From Mermis nigrescens (taxonomy: Eukaryota > Nematoda > Enoplea > Mermithida > Mermithidae), in contig JAVLUZ010000143.1 of NCBI GenBank assembly GCA_036768485.1, forward strand, positions 5,384,346 to 5,448,345: DNA of 64,000 bases, written 5' to 3'. The notes under the pieces were generated by a model that saw only the letters and a list, made by a program, of their open reading frames with translations, did not search any database and was not told the DNA's origin. Positions 43,600 to 55,000 of the stretch are shown one piece after another (position 1 is the stretch's first letter; every line of letters begins with the position of its first letter). Position numbers and translations under genes: made by a program.

Positions 43600-45060
43600 G
43601 CGGAAAAAGTGTCAGAATTTCAATTCTGGGGTCTATCCTGATACAAGGGAGGTTTTGCGGATCCTCCGGAGCATACTACGTGGGCAGCAAGAAAATTTTG
43701 GGGAGGTAGGATCAGAATGGGTAAAATCGCCAAGCATTTTACTAAAAGCGAATTCTGGGCCAGGGTCTACAGTAATCTAGGGGTACAATACGACCATATG
43801 TGGGCAGCACCAAAATTCTGAGGGGTGCAGGATCTTTCGAAGGTCAAAAACTGGCCTTTAAAATGGTGGTATGGCGAAAAAAACACCATTTTTCAACGTT
43901 TCCCATCGAGCACTATCCATTGGCGTCAAAAAATTGCTAGAAAAAATTTCCAAATATTGAATTCTGGGGCGTTTTGGTTTCTGGAGGGTGCATGCATACC
44001 CCACACCCATGTGTGCTCTGTAATCTAAACCTCTCCGCCCATTTGTGATCTATATTCCTAAAATCCAAACACGTGCTCTATGTCCGGTCAGTGCATTTCG
44101 GTGCATCTAAACCAAAGATGCGCAGCATGACCCATCTGGTGGAGGGGTCAGTCGGTCTGGAATGGGTCGACCTCAAAGTGGTATAAGCGTTAAAATAGCG
44201 TTAGAACTAAGTAACACTTTCTGGTCAATTTGAAGCAATGAAGAAATTCTTCAATTTTTGTCCGTTTTTGGCCTTCATTTCGCCTCATTTTCCCACATAA
44301 GGTTTCGTCGTTCTTGGGGGCTCTAGACCCCAAACCCCCTACGTGCATGCATGGTCTATGTAGACCACCAGAATGGAAAAATGGGAAATCTTCCGGGGAA
44401 AATGAGGCAAAAGGCCGAAAATAGATTTCCCTTTAAGTTGACCAGACACTGTGTAATGACGTAGTTTAACACTATTTAAGCGCTTATGCCAGGTTTTGAG
44501 GTCATTTTGGTCCAAAAGACTTCAATTATTGACTCTCCCCAGGTCGACCATGCTGTGCATTTACATACGTACGATCATGAAGTTCCGTTAAATAAAAACT
44601 TAGATAAAAATTTATTCTGACTTTAAAGATAAGTGGCACAGTAGAAGCTTACATATGTATATTCAAATATGTACAGCATAGTCGGTCTGGGAAAGGGACC
44701 AGCCAATCTGGGAGAGTAAATCAGATCAGAGAGCTTTTTTTGAGTTAAAATGACCTCAAAAATATGCTAAAATAGCGTAAAAACTACTTACGCTAACTCT
44801 AAACTTCTGCTCAATTGCATGCACTTTGGCAGAAAATTTCTCATTCCCATTCATTAGCTTTATTTTTCGAAGGAAATTTCCCAATTTTCCATTCATAGGG
44901 CCCATATAACACACAAGAGCGTGGAGGGTCTGGACCTCCGAGAATCCAGCGGATCCCCTCAAATCGATAGGCCCCCGGAATTGAATTTTCGGTGTAATTT
45001 TTGACAATTTAGCCCAATATCGGACCCTCGACCCCAGAATTTGGCTACTGCCAATCTACG
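43600..45060. repeat. Cluster of M2 and M4 elements
   Basis: About 43795-44013 is an M2 copy (CCATATGTGGGCAGCACC). 44105-44370 and 44380-44560 are M4 copies in opposite orientation. 44690-45060 is a third M4 copy joined to an M2-like tail. No gene is visible here on either strand. Confidence 0.55.
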
Positions 45061-45109
45061 CAAGGCACCCAAACCCACACGTTCTTTCCTGCTATACTAT
45101 ATTGCGATC

Positions 45110-45990
45110 CACCAGACATGCACAGCATTGGAATTAGTTGGGGGAGGGGGGGGTGAAATTTTAAAGTGCCCTTTTAGGTCCAAAAATGGTAGGTGGTAAG
45201 GTTCGCGTCAAAAACATCGTTTTTCGACGTTTCTGACGATCCTCTACCTTTCTAGGGCACAAAAGCCTAGAAAAACTTCAATAAAAAAAACTAAAAAAGT
45301 CGTACAAATTGGACAAAATACAGTCAAAACATGAGTATATGGCGCGAAGCGCGAAAATTTGACACTTTGGGCAAATATACAGCCAAAAAGGATTAAAAAG
45401 CACATTTTCTACGAATTTTTAGGAAACTTTTGGGAACTTTCGAAAAATCGCGAATTCTGAAGGGTGTGACAAAATTGCTGGAGGACAGTGTTTTTTTTAC
45501 AAGGTCCGTTTGTACATGTAAAAAGATGGTCCCCAAAAGTCTTAGTACATTTTGTACATGCAAATTTTTGTGTACTATAATATGGTACAGTAGCGGTTTT
45601 AGTGTAGTAAAACAGGGTTTTTCGACCTTTGGTAGTGTATTTTAGCTAAATTCTGGGTCTCTAAGGGCAAAATCATTAAGAATCGTCTTAAAATGGCGTG
45701 AAGCGCCGAAAAATTAACATTTTTCCTTGCGAAATGCAATTTCTGCCATTATAAAGATATATAGAACACACACTTACTCATTTCGGCGCGAAGCGCCGAA
45801 AATTTTTGCGAATTTTAGACCTTTTTTTGCAATTTTTGCCTTCCGAAAATCTTTGTACATGTACAAAGACTGTCCTGAAAAGTCTTTGTACATCGGAAAA
45901 AATCTTTGCCGAATACAAGAAAAGACTGCTGGGGGAAGATCAAAATTCTGCTTAGGGGGAAGTGAAAATTTTTCTGGAGGGATGGCGATC
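45110..45990. repeat. M3 element interrupted by M1
   Basis: Left part from ACATGCACAGCATTGGAATT to AATTCTGAAGGG; right part after the M1 insertion GAAGATCAAAATTCTGC to GATGGCGATC. Together they make one M3-type unit. Confidence 0.6.
45486..45928. mobile_element. M1 MITE with slightly decayed 8-bp duplication
   Basis: CAGTGTTTTTTTTACAAGG to GAATACAAGAAAAGACTG, flanked by CTGGAGGA (45478-45485) and CTGGGGGA (45929-45936), one mismatch. An exact hairpin word lies at 45785-45797. Confidence 0.85.
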
Positions 45991-46058
45991 ACTTGAAAGC
46001 ATTTTCTATGTGAGAAATACAGTGATCGAAAACCTTAACTAATCTTAATAAAAAAATT

Positions 46059-49000
46059 TTAAATAAGAGAAAAATTAGATAATTGAAAAAAATTTAAACA
46101 TACATATGACATGTTTACTTGTCCCATGCCCACGATTATTATTATAGATGCTTGAACCGCAGACCACCATAAAATACTTGCATTAATATATTCAGCCAAT
46201 TTATAATCAGCCGAATCCTTAACTTGATGGTGTACTTGCAAATCATCGACTCGTTGAACTTTTACTTGTATTTCTTGAATGACGTTTTCCAACTTAAGCA
46301 AAGAAAAGCAGTTAAATTCCGTTTCATCTTTACACGTATATTTTGCGGTACGATGAGCAAAATTATTAGAAATTAAATGAATACAGACTATCAAACTATT
46401 AACATACAAGAGACAAAGCTATAAAAACAAAACAACCAGCCATTTTAGATTACGTCCTGGGACAACTAATGTGCAACAAAGAGAGTTTAACAATTTTACA
46501 TTCAATAACGCGCCTTATTCATTTACTTTCCTCCTCGAGGGAAAGTAGATTTACCCCTCCCACAAACACTTTAGACTATGTGCTGTATATGTGTATTATT
46601 ATTTATATTTATTGTTTATTTATTTATTTTTTAAATAGAGCAATGACTCTGAAACCTGGTATGGACTGGTATCATTTGATAAAATGATGTTTTAAACTTC
46701 ATAAGTATTTGCTCATCGAGTCAATTATTTCTACTTTTTTAAGTTCTGAATATTTCCGGATCCATTGCCGGCTGCATATGAATCAATAGCACATTATCCC
46801 TACATCCTTTAATAATGTCAGGAAGGCTTTTAAGCAATTTGGTTTACCAGTGCAATTACAAATCGTATTTACTCGTGTACAAGCACCACTTTTTTCAAAA
46901 TTTTCAGGCCAAAAAAAGCATACAGGTGCTTATACATAGGAACATGAGTTTTATCATGCTAAACCGCTCAGAAATCGTTTACAAGTAGCGTCCGAGATGG
47001 AACAGTATTTTGAGAAGTAAGCAGGGCACATACATACATACCATTAAAGAATTAATTGATCAATAAAAGATAAGTATACCGAAATCTCTGTGTGCCATTT
47101 ATTCTACCAAACGGTTTTAGGTTAATTGATGAAAATGTATACTCTAAAATAAGTCAAAACTCCCTAACAGATGTTTCTTGCTACATGGTGCTTATACAAG
47201 GAGAAAACCTTTTTCCATTTTCCTATCCCCCAAAAGCAGAGGGTGCTTATACACGGGTGGTGCCTATACTTGGGTAAACACGGTATATAAAGTGAGGAGT
47301 GGGGACGACGCTGAATGCGCCCAAAAGGCAAAAAACAAGGAAAACATGTAGATTGAAATATACTTAACTTTTATCCCTAATTTGATTTAATATTGATATA
47401 ACTTTACAAATCGGAAGCGTGCTGAACAAAGCTCATTATTTTGATGTTGTCTGAATACTAATATAAAATCCTTAAAGAAATCGTAGTTTTATGTTGTAGG
47501 TAGTGACATGCTGAAAATTGTTTTAAGAACTCACCAAGGTTAAAGGGCACGTTGCTTTTTCAGGACCGAGGTAAATCTTCCACTCGAAATGGATAACTTT
47601 ATGAGCATATATTGAAAATGCATTCGAAAAACACATCTGGAAATAATGTGAGCACAAAATTATCGAACAGTAGCGACCTTACATTGCTTTAGGGCTATGT
47701 GCGACATGAAAAAAGAGTTCTTTGAATCAGATTTATAAGAGATAAAAGTCATCTTCCAGAGCGACTTAAACAAAATAAATATGCATGTAGTACGGAACCG
47801 CATTTAATCATGTGTAACATATCAGAGCTTAGATTCTATGATCGAGAGAACTTTCCCCAAAATTCTGAAAAATTGAAAACTGATGCAAGTTGGAGCAGTT
47901 TTAGGCAGCGAACCACAAGAAATTAGCTTTTCAGTGTCCATAAACTGGTTTACTATCAGTGCTACTATACAAGTAGGTTTTCATACTTCGTTTAAAATAC
48001 CTAAAGAAATGTTGCAGCTAATCTTAGAAAAATTGTGCAACCTACTCGTAATTCAATCGCAGCGCATTTGCACTAACGAAAACAGTACTAGGAAGAACTT
48101 TTATAAAGTTCATAAAACAAAACTATGTATATTTAATAAATTTGTGAAATAGTTGACTCGAATTTTTTGCTGCGTTTATTCAATTTTTTTGAGTAGATAT
48201 TTACTAAGATGTGCATGACTAAAAAAGTATTACAAAGTTAAACAACATGAATTATATATAGTAGAAAATCATTTCGACTAAAAGCATGATCGACAGCAAG
48301 GTCAGCGCAAACTCAATGCAATTTATTACTAACTATATTCAACGAATTATAATTTGCGATAAATACAGAATCGAAAGACTTAAAAACAGAAAACTATTTG
48401 CGAAATGACAGTAATATATTTTGATGATAATTCATAAAATTAAAATATAATAGTTTGCAAGGCACTTAAGAAATTTTATGAGAAAGTTTAGACACTGCCC
48501 GAAAGCATCATGTATCATTTTTTTACCAAACAAAAGCACAATGAAATTTAAACTGTGAATTCTTCTTGATACTACGAAATATTATATATCTAAAACCGGA
48601 AGAATGAGGAAAAACATCAGATAACAAAAAACGATTTGATGCAACTATTGAACGTTGAGTATTCTTCGGCTTTATTCGTTTCTTAAAGATAATTTACTTA
48701 TATAAATCTAAAACTAATGAATGGGAAAAATCAATAAATCTGAAACAATTTAAATTGTCAATATAAGAAATATTAATAAGAGTTACGAATAAATGAAAAA
48801 ACGAGGACATCTAGGTAAAGCAATGGATGTTGAATGTAAATTATGTTACATACGTATGCACTTAAAGAGCGTCAATTAACTTATGATTACCATGATTACC
48901 TCAGAAGCCAAAAATAAATTCCGCTTGCAAGTTTCAACTACTATAAGGCCATATTAATAACATGACAATGCTATTAGCTGATCATCAGTCAACAATTATT

Positions 49001-49482
49001 CATCATACAATTGGCTAAAATTGTGGAAAATCTGCAGGAATTTCCGTCATTCATTTAAAGTAGAAACATCTAGATGCTTGCAATAAAAAACTTTACATAG
49101 ATTTCATGTCATTCACAATAACGATACAAAACCACTTTCTTCTCGCTACTTTAATTTTTTATATTAGATAATAGTGTATAATAACATGTAGAACCTGATA
49201 GATGCCCGTTATCGGGACTTTAAATTCATAGGAATCATTTGGCCCCTTAAGTTCCTTGTACAAAATCTCATTCAAAGGAGACTTGAGAGTTACTCCGATG
49301 TCAAGACTGCCACCTTGTATGATCTGAAATTCAACCAAGGATGTGTTCCCTTCGAAGATATGCTCGAAAAAACAAATTTCAGTTCGGTCAGGCAGCTCAA
49401 ACGTCAGTTTTGCAGATAGCGATAAACGAAGTACGATTAAACATAACAAAAATGACCAAATATTTATGCAAATGTAAAGCAT
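46059..49482 (-). CDS. p24/TMED family transmembrane cargo receptor (gamma/TMED3-7-like)
   Basis: Exon A (49482-49195) encodes a signal peptide (residues 1-24), then the GOLD-domain start KLTFELPDRTEICFFEHI, QIIQGGSLDIGV, ILYKELKGPNDSYEF and ITGIYQ, ending phase 0 at CAG/GTTCTA. Exon B (from 46418) has a strong acceptor TTGTTTTTATAG and continues in phase: LCLLYVNSL..., FAHRTAKYT, a coiled coil (LLKLENVIQEIQVKVQRVDD), AEYINASILWWS and a membrane helix ending VGMGQV. p24 proteins cycle between ER and Golgi in COPII/COPI vesicles. Two doubts remain: exon B carries about ten more residues than expected around its first cysteine, and at GMGQ there is a possible donor (GTAAAC at 46118), so either the frame runs on to a stop at 46059 (215 aa) or a last short exon was missed. 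Confidence 0.85.
46864..47282. mobile_element. Small inverted-repeat element in the TMED intron
   Basis: The left end CGTATTTACTCGTGTACAAGCACC and the right end GGTGCCTATACTTGGGTAAACACG are inverted over about 24 bp with mismatches. The interior has no coding signal. Superfamily not assigned; no clean duplication. Confidence 0.55.
47283..49194. other. TMED intron remainder, nothing recognised
   Basis: AT-rich. An ORF at 47883-48152 (plus strand) has no family signature and no splice or poly(A) context. Confidence 0.3.
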
Positions 49483-50310
49483 GGCGTATAATTTTGTAAA
49501 GAAGAATTAAAGAGTTAAGCTGAACTGAAGAAATTTTCTTGCCATTGCGCACGTGCCTTCTATGCTTCTTGCCAAAGAGAAGTCTTCCTGAAATTAAAAC
49601 ATCGTCTTCCTGAAATTAAAACATCAATAAAATTTTTAAATTTTGAAAAATACTACCAACAGGTCCTATCCAGACCTAACATAAAATGAATTGGTTTACA
49701 TCTCGAAAACATCGTTGGAGTACCTAGCAAAAAACCGCATTTTTCGACGCGTTTCAACACGCTCCATCGATAAATACCATAAAATTCTACCTTTTCGAAA
49801 ACAAATTTCAAAGGAGACAATAAAAACTAAAAAGCATCGCTTTTAGTCGCGCCTGAAGTAAAATTATGAAAACTACTTTACATAAGAAAATTCGAAGATT
49901 TTATGACAAACAGATGCATTTTTTCATCTAGTCGTAAAGTATGTATCATGCCTTTAAAAATTTTTTCGATCAATGGGAGAGACCGCCTTCTTTCTTGTGA
50001 ATTCGGGCCATCCACTACCAGTGCACAATCATTTACGCATTTTTCTATTACTCAAAACAAATGCACATGCATCAGGTCTGGAGGGGGCATTCTTTTTAGG
50101 AGCAAATGAAAAATTCTTTACGCTTAAAACGAATTCTATATAAATCACGGAAATCCAGATGATTATATTAAAACTTTCTGGCTCGAACAAAGAGGAGAGG
50201 ATGGGCAGGTCAGTCACTTAAGTATAAGGAGGTTGCCATTTAAAATTCTCCAATCATTCATAAGAGTTTTTGAAGATCGCGATCCAATTCCCGGATCCCT
50301 CCAGTTCTGG

Positions 50311-51130
50311 GGCCCATTGCATCAAACTAGGAGTGTAGGAGTAAGGAGTTAGGAGCAAATTTACTCCTGGCTCAGGAGTCTCCTAAATCGGGTTGCACCA
50401 CTTACTCCTAAACTAGGAGTAATTTTTTCATTGTTTTTAGGAGTAAACTCTCGTCACTCGCGTGTTTCTAGGACTTTCTTAGACGAGATTTTTGCAATGT
50501 CCATAAATTTTCGAACATTTTCAGTCAACTCAGCCAAGCTATTTGGAAAATCTGCGACTGTATGCCAAATATGTTCATTAATTAGCTGAACAACAGATCG
50601 AATTTTCCGACAAACAGTAGACTTATGCTAACCAAGAGCATCACCAACAGTATCCTAAAATTTTTTAGTAGCTAAGAATCTTAGAGCTGATAAAATCTGT
50701 TGCTTCAGAGAAAGTGCCCTGTTACTTCTGCTGTAAAAACCGTCCACTTATCTATCAAACACGTTCGGTTGCTTGCCGCGACATTCAAAAACATTCTTCG
50801 AAATTATCAACATAAAATTAATACGCTTCTTGCAGACTCTTTTTCGGCGTATTTTTTCAATAATTTCATCATCACTATCACTGCTAGTACTATTCATCGC
50901 AGTCAAAAAAAGACTATTTAATACAACCGACAGCTTTAGGAGAGAACGGACACTCCTATTATTTGTGTGCAAAGATAAGGAGTAAATTTACTCCTAAAAA
51001 AACACTCCTAATCGTGGTGCAACCCACCTGAAAAATTACGCCTAAACTTGCTCCTAAAACGTCCTCTTTGCTCCTAATGTTACTCCTACACTCCTGATTT
51101 AGGAGACTCCTAGGCTGGTGCAACCGAAAT
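50311..51130. mobile_element. PIF/Harbinger-type element, internally deleted
   Basis: The left end GGGCCCATTGCATCAAACTAGGAG and the right end complement CGGTTGCACCAGCCTAGGAG are imperfect inverted termini, each followed by arrays of TAGGAGT/ACTCCTA words (50326-50425 and 50979-51125). Between them lies a Harbinger transposase fragment on the minus strand. Confidence 0.7.
50466..50895 (-). pseudogene. HARBI1-like transposase N-terminal relic
   Basis: Reads from an acidic start STSSDSDDEIIEKIRRKR, through ALRFLAT, VGDALG then HKSTVCRKIRSVVQLI (the helix-turn-helix of Harbinger transposases, usually GVSKSTVCR), to HTVADFP and MDIAKIS. Several stops interrupt it (one where the V/S of GVSKST should be). 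The downstream DDE nuclease domain is absent, so this cannot be active. Confidence 0.75.
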
Positions 51131-51498
51131 TTACACCTTTACTCCTAACTGTCACTGTAATATTATAAAAATATTATCTGCTCCTGAAAACTGTCCTACA
51201 ATGGAAAAGCAAATTCAAAAATACATAATCACATTAAGGGTGTTTAAGAAGAAAAAGAATATATTATCGCTAGACTCTGATCCATGCACAGATTTACTGT
51301 TTTTCTTTTCGAGCTGTCAACTATTAGTACAGACAAAACGACAAAAAACTAGGTTCGATACATTCATTCTGTATTCTTAAATATTTTATGAAACGTTCAG
51401 CGGACGATTAATAAGAACTTTATCGCAGAAACGGAAATATTAAAACGGCATGTGATTTGTGAAGTAATACATATCTCTATTAGTAACTTAGCCATACA

Positions 51499-51752
51499 TC
51501 AGCTATGATCAAGCGTCGACAGATTTGACGTAGTTCTCTATCCCGTATGCGTATTATACATAGGTACATAACATGTATATAAAATAAGCAACTAGATTTA
51601 CTTTTCCAATAAAGAAAGAGTGATCCACGGATCAATTCTTTATTGGAAGAGTAAAGCTAGTTGCTTAATTAGCACGTTATGTATCTATTATGTATAGTAC
51701 GCATGCGGATATGAGAAACATGCCAAATCGACTCGGCGCTCGATCATAGCTG
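51499..51752. repeat. Large imperfect palindrome, arms about 118 bp, beside the assembly gap
   Basis: Left arm 51499-51616 and right arm 51636-51752 pair over almost their whole length (AGCTATGATC... against ...GATCATAGCT, and ACTTTTCCAATAAAGAA against TTCTTTATTGGAAGAGT at the centre), leaving a 19-base loop. The right arm ends 12 bp from the N run. Confidence 0.75.
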
Positions 51753-51764
51753 AATTAATATATA

Positions 51765-51864
51765 NNNNNNNNNNNNNNNNNNNNNNNNNNNNNNNNNNNN
51801 NNNNNNNNNNNNNNNNNNNNNNNNNNNNNNNNNNNNNNNNNNNNNNNNNNNNNNNNNNNNNNNN
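51765..51864. other. Assembly gap of 100 N
   Basis: Exactly 100 unknown bases, a conventional placeholder for a gap of unknown size. Sequence to the right begins inside an M4-like end (CCCCAGGTCGAACATGCTGTGCA), so at least part of an M4 element is hidden. Confidence 0.99.
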
Positions 51865-51996
51865 TTTCCCCAGGTCGAACATGCTGTGCATTTACATACA
51901 TATGATCATGAAGTTCCGTTAAATAAAAATTTAGATATGTATTATTCGCACATGTTAGTTTCATGCCGATGTGAGAGAGAGTATTTACGCAGGTAG

Positions 51997-52002
51997 TTTA
52001 TT
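51997..52002 (-). promoter_or_regulatory. Poly(A) signal of POP7
   Basis: TTTATT on the plus strand, AATAAA on the minus strand, 40 bp after the POP7 stop codon. Confidence 0.55.
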
Positions 52003-52041
52003 TGAACGCACAATAGCTCAGACAGAATACCCGAGAAATAA

Positions 52042-55000
52042 TTAAAAGCATGAAAATATGTTCAAAGTAGATATCAATAATCTTCGACTGGACTGGTGGC
52101 ATAGAAATAATTTGATGTGAACAGCTGAAAGGTGACGAGTGCGCATTCGAGGCTCCAATTCATCAACCAAAGGCAATAAATCGTCTGTAACGTCGACAGT
52201 AGAAGTATTGATGGCAATGTCCAAAGTGCCTAGGCCCCGTCTCTTTATTTGCAGACCCAAATTAATAGCTCGGTTGATGGCGCTTCCCAGTCCATGGATA
52301 AAAATTTGCTCATAGCCTTAAAGACAAAATTCCTCAATCATATTCGGCCGAAAATAATATTTTATAATTTATATTATTAAATAGGAAATCATTTTTCAAA
52401 CTTGTTTTCACTCATAATGAATAATAATCCAACTATCATCAATTTGTCAGGAATTTTAATTTGCGATGGCATAAATTTCTTAAAAACTGAGGAGATAACA
52501 ACCAAGAGAGAAATAAAGAAGGAGAAAGAAAACGGCCATAAAACATGAATAATAGTAACGTATTTTTTAAAGATTTTTACCATCGTTGGTCGTAATATGT
52601 CAAATTTATTGATTCGCCTCAATAAAAATTCATTTTTGTATTTTTATTTAAAGTTTCCATTTTATTTTAATTTTTAATTCTTTAATTTCTCAAACTTTCT
52701 GAAATTTCTCGCATTTGTCTTATTTTCCAAAGACACAACGGCATTTTTGAAGACTTTCTCAGTTGCCTGAAAAACATATTATCGTGCAAGCAATAGTTTC
52801 AATAGGTAACAAAGATTTTACAGTTCGTGCAGATTCCTGGAACGAAAATGTATTGATTTCAGTTGTTTATTAGCGTATTTAACTGAAATTCTGACGATTC
52901 TCAGCGCTCCGCAGAAAGATGTTATCCCAAAAAACCTTATCAAAAAGCAATATCATAGTTTTTAGCATAAGAACTTCCTGAATTACGAAGTTTTCAAGAT
53001 TGCATCAGATAGTAGACATTTAATAAATTTTAGAAAATTCTGGCCAAAGGGGCAATTCGTAATTTTTAGCCCGAATTTTCTGTGCATGCATTAGAAATAA
53101 ACAGTTTTTTAGAACGTTCTCCTCAAGTAAATGAATAAAACTGTCAGAATTAAGTCTGCACTCTATGTAAGAACGCTAGAAAACTCAAAAAACATAGGGA
53201 GCATTTGAAATTATAATGATGTCATTTCATTATGCCGTCAAGAAAAAATAATCATCAGTGAAAAATGTTTTTCAAAAGAATATCAATTTTATACTAAGAA
53301 ATAGCGAAAGGTCAAAACGGAATCCATGACCAAAATTAATTTACAAAAATCAACACCCTAATGAATAGGGTGGCACGGCAACAGGTACCCGCCCGGACCC
53401 CTTCAGCCAAGTACCCGGCAAAATTTTGGACCCGGACCAAACTGATAATCATAAAGTTGGACCCGGCCCGGACTATAGGTGGGCGGCACCAAAATTCTGG
53501 GAGTGCAAAATTATTATCATAGATCAAAAAATGGACTTAAAAATGGTGGTATGCATAGGTGGGCGAAAATTTCAAAAATTGAATTCTGCGGGGGGGTATT
53601 TTGATTTCTGGGGGGTGCATACCCCCAACCCCCCTTCCACGCCCGGGTATGGTGGTATGGCGATGGCATCAAAAAATTGCGAGAAAAAAATTTTCATAAA
53701 TTGAAATCGGGGGGAGTATTTTGGTTTTCCGGGGTTGCATACCCCTCACGCCCAGGTGTGAACCGGACCCGGCTATCAAATAGTGTCGTGTCAGGGTCCA
53801 AAAGTACGTTAAATGACACAATAAATAAATTAAAAATGTATTACTAACCCAAAATTGTATTAGTCGAACAGAATTGAAAGCGTATCGACTAAACAGGTAT
53901 CTTAACTTTGTTTATATGTTCTCAAATGAATTTGATTTCGACGAAATTAAAGCGGAAGAACGTTTGGAAACTTGAATTACTGCTCGATCTCCCGTATTTG
54001 CAGAACTTTTTGCAGAACGTCGAAAATTTTTAAAAGTTATGCTTGAAACTTTGGAAGAAAACCATGCTTAAAAAACTGTTTCTAGTCTTCACATCGTTTT
54101 AAGACCCATTCCCTGAGCAATAATATGGCTTCCGGGCCGCCAAGAAAGTAAATGTCATTAATAGATATAGTCCAGCGCGAAGCGAAGGTAAAATCGTCGC
54201 AAATTACAGATCCCTTCTTTTTCTCGCCAATGGTTTTGGGCCAATGAAGGGGAGCGGCCACCAATCATGGGCGTGGGGGGTCTGGGGGTATACATCCCTT
54301 CCAGAAGTTGAAAAAACCCCGCAGATTACTGTAGACCCTCCAGAAATCTATTTTTAGTAACATTTTTGGCGATTTCACCCCCTCCAGAATTTTCTTACAG
54401 CCCATGCATGGCGGCCACCCCCACTTAAATTCGCCCGCAATGTTTAGCGCTTTGTACCATTTCACTTTTTTGGACAATTATTCATCAAAAAAGCACCGAT
54501 TTTCAACGTTTCTCATCGAGCACTATCCATTGGCATCGAAAAAGTGCAGAAAAAACAAAAAAATTTCTCAAAAATTGAATTCTGGGGAGGGTATTTTGGT
54601 TTCTGAGGGGGTATTCGGCCTTCTGGGGGAGTGCATACCTTACATGCACTGCATAGGAATTCTGGGGGATTGAAATTATAAAGTGCCTTTTTTGGGTACA
54701 AAAATGGCAGGTACGCGTAAAAAAGAATCGTTTGTAAGCGTTCTGTTGATCTTGTATCTTTCTGGAGCATAAAAACAAAAAATTTTTTAAAAAAATCACA
54801 AAAGTCGGAACAAATTGAACAAAATATAGTCAAAACATGAGTATAATGGCGCGAAGCGCCAAAATTTGGCACTTCTGAACAAAAAGATATCTAAAAACGC
54901 TTAAAAACTTTTTTCTACAAATTTTTAGAAAATTTTTGGGAACTTCCAAAAAATCGCCAATTCTGGGGAAGGGGGTGAAAAGACTTTTGCGGTGGGGGTG

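Noticed and set aside
46407..46409. ATG at 46409 as the start of a separate gene, or the acceptors GATAG/AATAG inside exon B
   Set aside because: The ATG is internal to TMED exon B. The two inner acceptors would put exon B out of frame with exon A and meet an early stop; only the acceptor at 46419-46420 keeps phase.
46864..47282. Coding exon suggested by the ORF at 47092-47277
   Set aside because: The ORF ends inside the inverted terminus of a small element and has no family similarity.
52389..52622. 77-codon hydrophobic ORF on the minus strand in the POP7 intron
   Set aside because: No splice, promoter or family evidence; hydrophobic composition is expected from the T/A-rich strand.
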